Assembly: GCA_905331475.1 (NCBI GenBank)
Contig: CAJNYU010000917.1
Coordinates: forward strand, 124,001 to 188,000
DNA: 64,000 bases
Source: Rotaria socialis
Lineage: Eukaryota; Rotifera; Eurotatoria; Philodinida; Philodinidae
Direction: 5' to 3'
In this document: positions 52,347 to 64,000 of the stretch, one piece after another
How positions within the stretch are numbered: position 1 is the stretch's first letter
Layout of the letters: each line of letters opens with the position of its first letter
Made by a program: the position numbers and the translations under genes
The notes under the pieces: generated by a model
Told to the model about the DNA's origin: nothing
What the model saw: the letters and a program-made list of their open reading frames with translations, nothing else
The model's database searches: none

Positions 52347-55300
52347 AATTCAGTCGTTATATGACTTAGAGCAATATATGATCTCGAAATCAATGCTAGA
52401 GTCGTAAAATGTAGAAGGCGTTAAAGCTTGAGTATTGTTACGTTGCACGTCTTAAGAGAACAGAAAAGAAAAAAACTGTGAGATGGATAAATAAATTTGT
52501 AAGACAAAGCAGGAGAACGAAAAACTTGGCGTATAATTAACGGTGTAAGGAGTACGAGACATTTTCTAAGGATTATGATATGTAACGAAGATGAGATGCA
52601 GACGAAATTTTTTAAAACCTATCAAATATATAACTCTAGAAATTGTGTTTTGAATCTATTGAATAAAAAGAAACTAAGGAATATTATCAGTTCTTTGATA
52701 TGTTGGTCAATATTTACTGTTAATCGTGTAACTTCTCACACAATACGACAAGTACGAGCTCTGACAATTTCCAATCGGTCCGTAATTAGACATCTTGAAG
52801 AGTGCATGAAAATCAATAGAATTTTCCATGAATATTTTCGTGTAAAGTTCAAAAAATGGGAACTTTTTGTTGCTACTTCTCTACTAGCGTCTTTTACGTC
52901 GAAGGTTGGAGTATAGGATAGACTATTCCTTTATTTTGTTCATACTTCGAATCCTATCCTAACTACTAGTAATAGATTTATTGAGATATGATTAGATCAG
53001 ATAAAAGTTCGTAGAAAAATCATCGCTGCTAACGGATCCGGCTTTCGTATGTTAGAAACAGTCAAATAGATAATGATAGTGTTTATTTTGTTTTTGCTCT
53101 AATGTGATTTTCAAAAATTGACTCTGTTTGACTATGAATTTCACTATAGGATAATTTAAATCTTATATTTGAAAACCTATTACTAATTCTACATAAATTT
53201 TTCAAGAAACAAGAAAAACGAAGACTATCGTTAGATAGACAAGAATTGCTCTAGTCACAATATGAAGAAAAACAAAACTTGGATCTCTACCAAAAAATGA
53301 TATAACATTTCATTAGATGTTGGTTCGTTATTCTGCTTTTAATCTGCTTGCATTGTTCTTATAATACATGAAATGTTTATTTCGCTATAGTCACAGATAT
53401 GCAAACTCGTTCCTCTATTCAGAATGAAATTTGCGACCAGCATAACTGTCATTGATATTTTTTCTTTGTAAAAAAAGAAGAACACCAGCTGGTTTACCAA
53501 TTTAGTTACTTTTCAAATACTATTAGTTTTTCATTGTTGTGAACTAAAAAAAAGGAGAAAAGAGGAAGACAAACATATGACTTGAATTTTATCATTTTAG
53601 TAGCAGTTTTTTCAGTGTATCTTGATTTTTGTATTGACATAAGAAAACAAAAGTTGATCAGAGGTCGTATTTACTTTATTCTATGTGAAAAACATCTTAT
53701 TAGGTCATTACAAATGTTATAATTTTATGTTTTACATAGCAGAATAAACAATCATTGATCGATTGATTTTGAACTCTGTATATTTCAACAACAAAATTAT
53801 ATATAGTCGTTATTTGCAGCAATCATGATGTTCTATATCGCCATCAATTAATTGAGCATTGAAAATAGTATTCAATGAGCATAAACGTTAAATCCCAATG
53901 CAACTCGAAAAGTGAGGAGATAATTGGTTTTTTCGTATAGACAAATAGTCTTGTTACTATAATATGAAAACAAAGAAATATTTACTTGAATTAGATATAA
54001 GTCCTCTTTTACATAATAAAGAATATTTTAAAAAATACAGTAACTATCTCAATTTATATTTTTAGTAAAAAATGACTTGTATTCTATTAATGATTAATAA
54101 TCGTAAGTCATGTAACAGTTCATTGGCATAATTCATTTTCTTAATATTTTTAACAAATTTGTGTTTTAAATAAAGGCTTTCTTTTTATTATATGAAACAC
54201 TATTTTAAGTCAGAATGAGCTGATCGTCTATTTGAAAAATGAAAGACGAAGTATCACGATTGATTAATCTCAATTGAATACTGTTAGTTTCCAAAGAAAA
54301 TTTGATGAACCAATCGATTGTAAAGAATAGAATCATTTTTTTCCTATCGTTTAATCCAGTTGTTGTTCCCTGTGATAATAGCGTGTTATGGAATACCTAC
54401 TACGATCAATATCACGAGAAGAAGAAATTAGATATAGATACCTATCAAGTGCTTTTTCAAATCTCAAGTAATTTCATGTTATTGAATCATCGTTTCAATT
54501 ATTTTTTTCTAAACGATACTTATAATTTACTAGAATCAGATGTTTCCCATGTGGATACAAAACCGAAAAAGTTATACTTTGATCAATCAATTCATCATGT
54601 AGTGAAAAAGTAAGAGAAAAATAAACATGACAAAATTCATTACGAGAATAACGTCATCAATGCGTATTCGTATGTTTCTAACAAATGCTATCAATTAATC
54701 ATTCAATTATGTTTTATTTATATAATTGATTATCTTTTATCATTTGACTGTACATCTATGACGAACAAAATTAGTTGTTCGAAAAGATCTTCGACTATCT
54801 TTTTTCTGTGCTCATTGGAATTATTTCAAAACGCGAAAGCAAACAAAATCAATAAGAATTTGTCTTTTATCGTAATTACTTTCAAACCAACGAAATCTTT
54901 TCATATAGCTATCAACTATTCTATCTAATTAGAAATAAAATCTTTGTATTCACATGAACAACTCTGCACTTTCATTCTCGCAATCGACTGATATAGAACA
55001 TTGAGTTTTGTTGAATACGTCAAAAAAATGAATAATTCAAAAGAAAACTGACAATGGGATCAGTGCGTATCAATAAATTTAAGTGGAAAATTTCCTTTTT
55101 TAAAAGAGCCAATCTTCCAGAAATTTGCTCATTTCTTCAGTTAACAATGTTTTCTTTTTTATTCATGCTAAATGTTTCGTATCTTATGATTTTGATTATT
55201 ATTCAATATATTGGATTTTTTCATATTTGCATAAAATAAACCTGATATCGAAAATAGTTTAATTCTCTATCAATGCTATTTCAATGAAAAATACTTTTTA

Positions 55301-57830
55301 AACGATGACTTTAATTAATTAATTAACCGAATAAATATATATTAATACTGAAGAGAAAACGAAGTTTAGATAAATTACCAGTATTCAAAAAATCCCTTAA
55401 ATGAAACATCATCTTCAGATGGTGCTGGTGTCATTTTTGTACACGTCCACAAACAATTTTTTTTTTCTTTCTGATAAACACTTTTAGTATCATCTATAAG
55501 AAAAACAGAAATATTTAAATAAACTAGAAATAACTAATTTTTGAATCAATAGAGAAAATATAGTTAAAAAAATGTTACAGCCATTATTAATGACAAGTCA
55601 TCTGGTAGTTTATGAAAATTTATCGATTTTCTTTACATTCTTAATTCAAGACAACACAAATAAATCGTGATTTGAGCCAAAAAAAAGACGAAGTATCAGT
55701 ACTATTTAATATTAAGTTTAACTTCTAATTTACTTGCTGTGAAAAAAATGGCGACGAACGAATCTTTTGTAAAGAATTCGATATCTTTATCCTTTATTGA
55801 TTAAAGTTATAAATCTTAAATATCAATTTAATCAATAGTAAAAGAAATGATCGACCAGATTTTTTTTTATAATTTTTTCTAACCGTACAGTAATTAAGAA
55901 TGGTCTCTCTTCTATTTAGCATTTTTGAAATCATTGATACCTTTTTTGGATAGACGAACGAGAGATATCATTGTTTTCACAATATAATAACTGGTCATTG
56001 TTAACAGCTGACGAGTTCACATTTTAAATAATTCTATAGTCTTTGTCATTAGCTCGTATATTTAATCAAACTTAAAAAATACAAATCAATTGAATATAAA
56101 ACATGTCCAGGTACATGTAATTCAGAGTATAATTTCACACTTTTTTTATTTAGATACGCGCAGTTGAAGTCAAAATGACAATTTCTTTATCAAACGAAAA
56201 AGTAGAACTTTCTCTGTGATGAAACTTTATGTCTGTTATTTTTCTCATAAAAATATGTTCAATTCGTGTTGAACTATGCTGGATTATTTATTAAAAATAG
56301 CATTTATTGTTAAATCATTTTTTTATTTGATAATCTAGTATGTTTATTATTGGCCATAATAGATTCTCTATACCAATGCTTAATAAACTATTGGTTTCAT
56401 CAATCGATAGTTTGCATCGAAGCGTTTACATAAACAAACATATGTTTTGAGAAAAACCTGTTATTTTATTCTCCAATGGATGTTGAACTATTGAGTAATA
56501 TTCATCACGTGTGAAGTTTTGATTATTATCTTTGTTTTGTTTTGTTGGTTCGTGCATTCATTCATTGGTCCATTAGTCTAACGGCATGTGTTCATATTAA
56601 AAGTGTGAAAATAGAAGATAGAAGCTTCCTGCTGTGCAACGATATAAAAAAACGTATGTTTATTCAGAAATATTTCATCGTCTCTGTGAACAGATTGTTC
56701 AAATAGCAATGATACGAAGAATAGAATATAAAACAATGTATTATTTATCTTTATTACAAATAAAAATACTTGAAAGTGAAGAGTATCTTCATGGAAATAT
56801 CATGACGCCAATAAGTTGACACTTGAAATATACATTTTATTTTCATAATTGAACTTTTTCAACAGAAAAAAAGAGATCATATTTTTAAAATGCATTCGTT
56901 CAGTTTAAATTTTTATTTAAGTTATCGTATTTTCAAACAAACATTTCTCAGCTGCTTTAGAATCGATCAAAGAAAAAGTGAATTTAGACGAAAGAAATCC
57001 CTAAAAACATATTTACTTTAAAAATGTTGTTCCTTCTTCACAATACGATTAATGACATCAGTTTCAAATGTCAATATTTACAAAAAGAAAAAAGAAATGA
57101 CATCTCAGATGCATTGGAAACAAATGTTCAACTAAAAATTAGATTTTTATTTCACAAGTTATTAAAAATTGACAATCAATTTTTATTTGTCATTTAAAGA
57201 TAGCCAATTCGTCTAACTGATAACAGGGAAATTGTATATCTTTATTTCTCATTGAATTTTAGATGAGTTATCAATGTTTATTTTGTTATTATCAACAGAA
57301 TTTATAATCCTATTTCAACTTTAATCAAAAAAAAATGAATACAACTTAAAAAGTATGATTTCGTATATTTGAAGTATTCATCTGATATGTCTAAACTGTG
57401 ATATGAAATTTCATTAAGCGAGTATACAGATTTAATAATTCGATTTGATTCTACTCTGATGTCACTTATTCCTTTGTTGCAGTTACTTTTCTCTCGACGA
57501 GCAATCCTTTTACTACTTTGAGAATTAAGAAAGTTATTGTTTTTCTTGTTTATATTGTATTTATTTCACATTAATTATATCAAATATCTTTAAAACGTAA
57601 ATTCATCTCAGAGCATTTTATTTCGACGAAGTTCTTGGATGGAAAACTCGTCTGCGGAGAAAGAAATTATTTGACGTGAGAAAAATATTTTTCATCTCTC
57701 TCCTTTTGTTTTTTTTTGCACGTCGGTCGCGAGCGGTCAGTCAATTGTTGTAGAATGAATATATCCTTGGCAAAGAAGAATAGAACAAAGAGAGAAGGTG
57801 ACCGGGCCAAGGGTCATTTCTTCATCCCAA
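52347..57830. other. Long AT-rich region without recognised genes
   Basis: Open frames at 52575-52916, 54302-54613, 55054-55239 and 56634-56819 have no domain, no signal peptide pattern I trust and no splice partners, so I leave them uncalled. No terminal inverted repeats were noticed. Confidence 0.45.
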
Positions 57831-57936
57831 CCAATAAATGACAATGACCTTCGAATGAACCAATGATTATTTTGTTTCTTTCATGATACTTATATAAATT
57901 GATGTGCATCTCAGTGAAATCGTTACACAATTCAAT
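57831..57936 (+). promoter_or_regulatory. Candidate core promoter (CCAAT boxes and TATA)
   Basis: Two CCAAT boxes (57831-57835 and 57860-57864) precede a strong TATA-like tatataaat (57891-57899), with a possible start region about 25-30 bp later and an ATG at 57937. The arrangement is the most promoter-like in the window. Confidence 0.4.
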
Positions 57937-58267
57937 ATGCAGCGAGATACAGTAAGTTGTTTTTATTTCTCATGCGGAAGTCACTGTTCGTCTTGCCTCG
58001 CTTGATCGAAACAAATATAGCGAAGCTTGCCGATCAGTTCCCTCCGATGGGATAAACTATTACGTATTATTCTGAATCATGATATTGTTTCCATAGGAAA
58101 ATTGCGAATACACTGTTCACACACCTCGCGCCGTGATTAAAATTTTATTAAGTTCCGCTGGGTTGTGCAAACAGTCTAATTGCTTTTTTCATCATCTTCA
58201 TTTTGAAGGCACAGAAAAAAACTGTTCATCTAGCCTCGCCTTCGAATTTTGTATTTTTGAAAAATAA
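57937..58267 (+). CDS. Candidate two-exon small protein
   Basis: Downstream of the CCAAT/TATA cluster, ATG CAG CGA GAT ACA is followed directly by gtaagt (exon 57937-57951). An acceptor at 58095-58096 (tttccatag) opens a 57-codon frame (58097-58267) in the same phase, giving a 61-residue Cys-containing protein with no recognised domain. The evidence is only promoter position plus splice consensus. An alternative downstream exon is the open stretch at 58705-58893. This may equally be chance. Confidence 0.25.
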
Positions 58268-59467
58268 AGGCGGGAGCAGATCGTGACAGTCGTTAAATGT
58301 GTTTACTATCGACGAAGTTTTTTTTAAAATTTTCACATGCTTTATTTTGAATAACAAGCGAAGGGTTTGTTTACGCTATTGTATGCTTCTATCGTGCGAT
58401 TGTTATGTTTTCCACGTGGTAGATCTTGTCGAACATCGATACCTTCTAGAGAATTTTATAAGCGTACATTAGTCTGTGACATTAGATGAAACTAACTTCG
58501 GCAACATTGAGTAAACCGAGATGAAAATACAAAGCGACTGAAAGAACAGGTAAAATTATCTTCAGTTTAAAATCAACTGGTGGCACGATTGGTATTCAGC
58601 GGACAGTTAGAGTGAATCAAGTGAACATAGTTTGAATAAAATGAAAGACTCCAGCTGTGAAACTATTCAGAGGAAAACAGTAACTCACTGAAAAGTTCTT
58701 CCACTTGTTACCGGACACAGTAGATGTGCTTCTGTCACGGCCAATGGAAAAAACCTTTGGGAAAAACAAGGATGCGCCCAGCACAAACGGTAAGGGAAAT
58801 GATTTTGTATCGAATTCAACTGGATCAATCATGGACGATTGTATAGCTAACTTCCTATCACAATCATCAATAATTAAAAATGGAAAATCTTGAGGGTGTG
58901 GGAGATTGTCTTCGTTGTAGTTCGTTCTCGTCAGCTTTCACTATTCTACAGACAAGATCGTTTTTCTCTGTTTCACTTTATTCCAGGGTCTTGATGCTCA
59001 GTTTAGAAAGTGATACCGATTTACGTAGCTGCTAATATATCCATCCTTTTATGATTAGATGAGTTACGTATATCTAGAGAAAGAAAGCGCAATAAATAGA
59101 GAAAGCAATCTTTGCAACATTTTCAGTATATTGAGGGATGACTGAATAACTTATTATTATGAACATTAAATAAATATATTGTTGATATAAGATTGAGGAA
59201 TCTCCAGAGCAATTTGAGAAGATATTCATTTTAGTTTTTGAAATCTGATAAATGTGGCAGTGTAGTCGACTTTATAATTTAGATTCATGAAAGAATATGA
59301 AAAGTTATATGGATCAAAATGTTATGATATGATATTACAATTGCTTTTGGTAAATTTCGTATTCATATGAAAGAATGTCCATTGCTTTCACCTTATTACT
59401 TTTCGTTTCATAAGAAAAAAAGTTGGACTCTATTTGAGATGTAAACAAAAAGTAGAAAGAAAAATTT
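58268..59467. other. Intergenic region upstream of the SETD4 3' end
   Basis: Contains the open stretch 58705-58893 (Ser/Asn/Lys-rich, no domain). Nothing else recognisable. Confidence 0.4.
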
Positions 59468-60585
59468 TTAAATTTCAATAAACGATTTGTCAACAATAAC
59501 AGATGTATCTCGAATAATTGTCAAAAAATCATGATAAAGAATATTTTTCTCTAAATGAAAATGATTTGTTATCCATTGCTGAAAATCTTTTTCTATGTTT
59601 TGTTTCACATCAGTTAATAGTTGTTTTAGTTTTTCTTTTAATTTACATTTATCTTCGATTGATGGATCATCATATGGCGACCAGTGGTCTTGATTAAAAG
59701 TTAATTCAATTGTTTTAATAACTGTCCATGAAAGATCATTATCACCTGAATAGAGTTCTAATGAATTCCAATAATTAAACGATTTTATTTTTTGAATTTG
59801 TTCATTCGAAAGAATTTGTTCAAGTTCATATTCAATATTTAATTGATTATAAAGATTCGATGTTAGAACAAAACCATACTCAATAAGTAAATCAACATTT
59901 GAATGAGGATTATAAAGAAATGTTATTTGCTCATTGATATCTATTGGTTTTGTGGTACGAATTTCATAGGAACGAGTAAAGGAATTAAAGTTTGACATTG
60001 TATTTGGTTCAATTGAATGGTTAACAAAATCTAAAAAAAGAGTAGAAAATAAAAATTGTTTCGTTAAAATTAAATATATATATTCTAACCTAAATAAGGA
60101 ATAAGACAAAGATTATTATCTTGATCTTTTGAAGATATATCCATAGGAAAATGAACACATCGTGTATTTATAATATAATAAGCCCATTGAAATTGATCAT
60201 CATTATATTGTTGAATTTTAATTCTTGATTGATTATATTTATTTAAATGTTGTTTCATTTTATCTGAAAGCTGTCGAGGATATTTATCATTAGGAAATAC
60301 ACACCATTGTGGAATTGGTTGAATAGATCGCAGAAAACTAACATATGGATTTGATTTTTCTTCTAATAAATAAATAATTAAATGTTCAAAACCTGTTAAA
60401 TCCTTATTTTCAAATGATGGTTTAATAAAAAGATTTTCTGGTATCGAAAGAACGAGAGAATTCTTTTCAATGAATGACCGACGAGAATAAAGACCAAAAC
60501 CACAACTATCTGAATAACAAACATTTACATTTTCTGTAATAACACCAGATGAATTGAACCAACAAAGAAATTCGTCGAGATCCAT
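59468..60585 (-). CDS. SETD4: SETD4-like SET-domain lysine methyltransferase
   Basis: Two exons on the minus strand, 60090-60585 and 59468-60030, joined through a split Asp codon (G|AT); 352 residues. The SET domain begins with GFGLYSRRSF (AdoMet-binding GxG-like region, about residues 29-38) and carries the IEKNSLVLSIPENLFI strand typical of SETD3/SETD4/Rubisco-LSMT proteins. It closes with DFVNHSIEPNT, the NHS knot motif, at the start of exon 2, then EQITFLYNPHSNVDLLIEYGFV, where the catalytic-type Tyr and GF motif lie. The C-terminal helical Rubisco-LSMT substrate-binding-like part follows. Human SETD4 is 440 residues, so this copy is somewhat shorter. The target (histone or other protein) cannot be inferred. 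The family is certain; the SETD4 rather than SETD3/6 call is likely. Confidence 0.85.
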
Positions 60586-63484
60586 TGATCTGAAATAATT
60601 AAATAAAACTCAAATTCTTCTTATTTTTATCAAAGCTTAATGAAGAAATCTTGTTTAATTATTTAATAACTTCAATCTTTATTATAATTAAACTTATTCG
60701 TAAGAAGTTTCTTTTTTAATTTAAACATATCAATTAGTAGTTGATGTCAGAATATATATTTGAAAATCGAATTGAATATATTTCTCTTAATCTCTTTTTC
60801 TCGTCAGGTTTAACTTTAGAAAAAGGAATCATACGTTAGTTTGCTTGGAAATCAATAACAAAACCAACTAACGAGCTTTTAGCTGATGATGAGGCCAAAA
60901 TAAACTGAATAATATTTAATTATAAATGATTATTTAGACTGTGAAACAAACTTCGATCTTCATTAGTTATGCTGCTAAAATTTTACCAAGTGTCAGAAGT
61001 AGATTAGACAACTATCATCTGATTGCTTTGAAACGTTCAATATAGTGTATGTAAACAATGTGATTTTCTATAATTTTATATTTCGTTTATAACGTAACAG
61101 ACACAGAATGCAAAATAATTTTTAAAGGATGATTTGTCTAGATCAAAGTTCTCTCGAGAAGGCATTATTTTATCTTCTATGATAGATTTAAAAATTAGTT
61201 TTTCGAAGTGATTTTTGTTTTAGTCATGGCAATTTCCATATAAATTGACTCGTCTTGTGTAATCGTATAAATGATATTTAACTTACTATAATGTCTCATT
61301 TGGCAGAGAATTCACTAGTCTTCAATCATGTTATATTATTTTGAACTTTTTCAAAAAATTGACTAATAGTTATTTTGTCTTATTAAAAAGAAAGGAAAAT
61401 CTTAATTTATACTCAAACATAAATTAGATTGATTATATTTTTTTCTCTAAGTACCAAAATAACATATTGAATTTTCTTTTCTCATATAAAAATTATTTTT
61501 ATTCTTACTAAAACAATATTTATTTAATAAATAAACATTTTTATCAAGTTTTTCTTGTATTTCAGCTATGAAATAGTATTACATGAAATGAAACATAGAA
61601 ATGTAAAATAAAGGTAAAGTTATCGTTTTAGTAAGATCAATCGATTTTGAAAATTAATTTTTTCATTAAAAACAAAAACGAAACAAAACACAAATAGATG
61701 AAGAATTATTTTTTATTTAAGTGGATGGGTTGATAATTTTGCAGATTTTTCCGTTGTTTTTTTTAGTTATTTTATTTATTTGTCCAAAGAAGATTTTTAA
61801 AATGTTGTAAAATAAGATTTTGTCGAATTTGTAATGATATTAAATCAATATGATTATTATCAAAAATACTTTCATTATTTATTATTTGTTGACATATTAC
61901 ATGATGCATAACAATGTGAATCATACAAACAATCTCTATTTTCATGACAACGATTTGGAAGACGAGATAATATTGATTTTGATGATATTATTTGATTTAA
62001 TTTTAATGTCTAAATTTAAATTAAATATAATTTATTTCAATTCAATTTTAGGTCTACGATTATTTTATATTAAAAACAATTACACTTTTCTTTCTATTCA
62101 GTTTAATATAAAAATTGATTTGGACTCAATTTGTTCAAAGTTTCAAATTATATTCAAAACAACAGAATTTTTATATAAGAAAAAACAAAACAATCAGTTA
62201 TTAAATCTATTAGTTTAGTCACGATAAAATTAATCTTACAAAAATAAACACCAAAATAACCTTAGAATATTCAAAGTAATTCTAACGATTTTATTTAAAA
62301 TTAACAAAAGTACCACTCTATACTTATCTAAATATTATCACTGATTTATGTTTGATGGAGATTTTTTTTTTGATTTTTTAACTCACAACCATCTTATCGA
62401 ATCTCATCGAATTTTAATATTTATATTTTAACATTAGAAATTTTCCGAAACAATCAAATATCAAATGTTTGAATCACATTAGAACAATAATTCTCATTAT
62501 TCGAACCATTCAAAAGAGCTAGAAGATATTGTAAGGAGATTTTTCATATATTTTCTGTCGTTTCAACTTAATTTAACAGCAAAGGAGATCGAAAAGTAAT
62601 AATATCAATTTGAGTTACTGTTTCTTATAAATTATCGAAACTAGTTATGTAATAAGAATAATAATCACTGATTCTACCGTTAATCGATTTCTTGTTTCTT
62701 CTTATTAACAGTTTACCGATCTTAGATAAGCCACTAGACTATAGTCTAGAAATATCTGCGAAGAATAATACTGAAGACGATGAATGCATAGTAAAACTAC
62801 GCTGATCAACGATTTCTTTTGAGTTTTTCTTTCAAGAAAATAACTGAATTTTCTTAGATATAACTAAACTTTGAGAACGAAACTGTTCTCAATTAAAAAT
62901 ATTGAACTTAACAATTTTGACAAACTCCTTATAGATTCGAATTTCATGATCGTGAAAATTTAAGGCTTATTTTAATAAAATTTAGTTCATTTTTTGAAAT
63001 AGTCTCTCCCCGACTGAAAACAAATCACAATCAATCGAAGACTCTCATAATTTTATCGTACGTTGATAATAGATCGTCCCACCATAGACGTGTGCACCGA
63101 CATTGCTGCATTCTTAATTGAAACTATAAAGAACGTATTCTTTCTGTTACCCAATTCAGTGTTGAGTTAAAAAGAAAGAAGGTAACGAACCGAAAGAAAA
63201 AGTACATGCTGCAACTTTTTAATGCCTATGCAAAAATGTCTTTTGCTATTTTTATATAAAATCAGTTGAAAAATATATTTATGAACATGATCTACGTAAG
63301 TTAGATATATAAATATTTTCAAACGATTAGTAATTTTCTATTAAAAAGATAATAAATCATATACTAACCAAGCCAAACTTTTAATTTTACAAAAAAAATA
63401 TTTGTGATGAATGCATTCGAGTAGTTTGAAAAATAATGACTGATTATATATATTATATATATTGAGAGAATAAATAAAACTTAC
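60586..63484. other. AT-rich region without recognised genes
   Basis: Very AT-rich. The 122-codon frame at 61850-62218 is low-complexity Ile/Asn/Leu sequence and is most likely chance. The expected 3' exons of the DIPK1-type remnant (Cys-rich kinase C-terminus) were looked for here and not found. Confidence 0.45.
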
Positions 63485-64000
63485 TTCTGATTCATAATCT
63501 TTATCATAACCAAATGATTTAATTAAAGGTTGACATAAATATAAATGTAGATTAGTATTTTGATAATGCCATTTATCACTAAAAAATTCAATTATTCTAA
63601 TTGCTAATCGTACTCTTTGAAACTAATTAGGTCGTTCAGATGTTGAATATAGTTCTCAAATATTTCTTTTAAATCATAAAAAAATAATCAATGGAAAGTA
63701 ATAAAGAAATACCTTGTTTATCATCAAAAGGTAAATTTTGATTAATAACTTTCTCCAAAGCAAATATATGTCCACACGTTCCACAAATTTTAGTTGTATA
63801 AATTTTATCTGATAATAATGTTGCATAAATAAATTCATCTATTTGTATAAGGGCTCAAAAACTACGTGCTTTCAGATAAACTTATCTAATCAATAAAAAA
63901 AAAACTTAGTTTTTTAAATAAACAAAAAGTAATTTTTTTTGTTACTTTATTATCTTTATTAAAATCAGCAAATTTAATCAAATCTTCAATTAAAATTTCA
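63485..64000 (-). pseudogene. DIPK1/FAM69-type secretory-pathway kinase remnant
   Basis: Three exon-like pieces on the minus strand: 63946-64000 (runs off the window; EF-hand-like FADFNKDNK), 63713-63880 and 63485-63665. The middle piece reads KARSF*ALIQIDEF, matching the DIPK1 segment AKSVWALLQRNEF, with the Trp codon replaced by TGA (63855-63857). The third reads FQRVRLAIRIIEFF, matching AKIAIGLLEFV, with a TAG (63623-63625) at a position where a Trp is expected, and a one-base frame change just upstream. The splice sites are otherwise intact. The C-terminal Cys-rich kinase region is not found downstream. Two stops, a shift and the missing 3' end argue for a pseudogene. DIPK1 proteins are ER/Golgi Cys-rich pseudokinases; function of this copy is presumably lost. 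Confidence 0.65.

Noticed and set aside
54302..54613. 103-codon plus-strand frame
   Set aside because: Compositionally somewhat protein-like but isolated, with no homology I can recognise and no supporting splice or promoter signals.
61850..62218. 122-codon plus-strand frame
   Set aside because: Ile/Asn/Leu-rich low-complexity sequence in a very AT-rich region; no family resemblance.

Overview
This is nuclear DNA from an AT-rich animal genome. All recognisable genes are metazoan, most are split by introns of about 45-90 bp with GT..AG ends and T-rich acceptors, and there are no bacterial operons or ribosome binding sites. Intron size, base composition and the abundance of small terminal-inverted-repeat elements suggest a bdelloid rotifer (Rotaria/Adineta type). 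That assignment is inference, not proof.

Layout. 2-8073 (+): sphingosine-1-phosphate lyase (SGPL1), missing only its first codons. Its one long intron (963-6698) holds a nested antisense Ly6/three-finger GPI-anchored protein gene. 8074-10056: non-coding, ending in an inverted-repeat element. 10085-11894 (-): two paralogous four-helix (claudin/PMP22-like) genes. 13988-17731 (+): complete 15-exon microsomal triglyceride transfer protein (MTTP). 17732-32930: gene-poor, with foldback/MITE insertions, an assembly-type poly-G tract, and the scattered minus-strand exons of an unrecognised, perhaps decaying gene (21084-24667). 32931-36945 (+): complete 17-exon WDHD1/AND-1 (Ctf4). 38982-39975 (-): p62/SQSTM1-like autophagy receptor with PB1, ZZ and LIR but no UBA. 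41546-41711: small hAT MITE. 42789-47753 (-): orphan multi-pass membrane protein whose first coding intron coincides with an inverted-repeat element. 50910-52346 (-): intronless cytochrome b5-fused front-end fatty acid desaturase. 52347-59467: mostly empty. 59468-60585 (-): SETD4-like lysine methyltransferase. 63485-64000 (-): remnant of a DIPK1/FAM69-type kinase gene with two Trp-to-stop changes.

The genes do not form one pathway, although SGPL1, MTTP and the desaturase all act on lipids at the ER. The most unusual signal is the element at 47025-47419. It has inverted-repeat ends, lies inside an otherwise open reading frame, and provides or abuts both splice sites with the frame kept across the junction, which is what an introner (intron-generating transposon) would look like. 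Two further hAT-type elements carry perfect 8-bp target duplications, and a second foldback family (ends ACCCAGG) is present twice.
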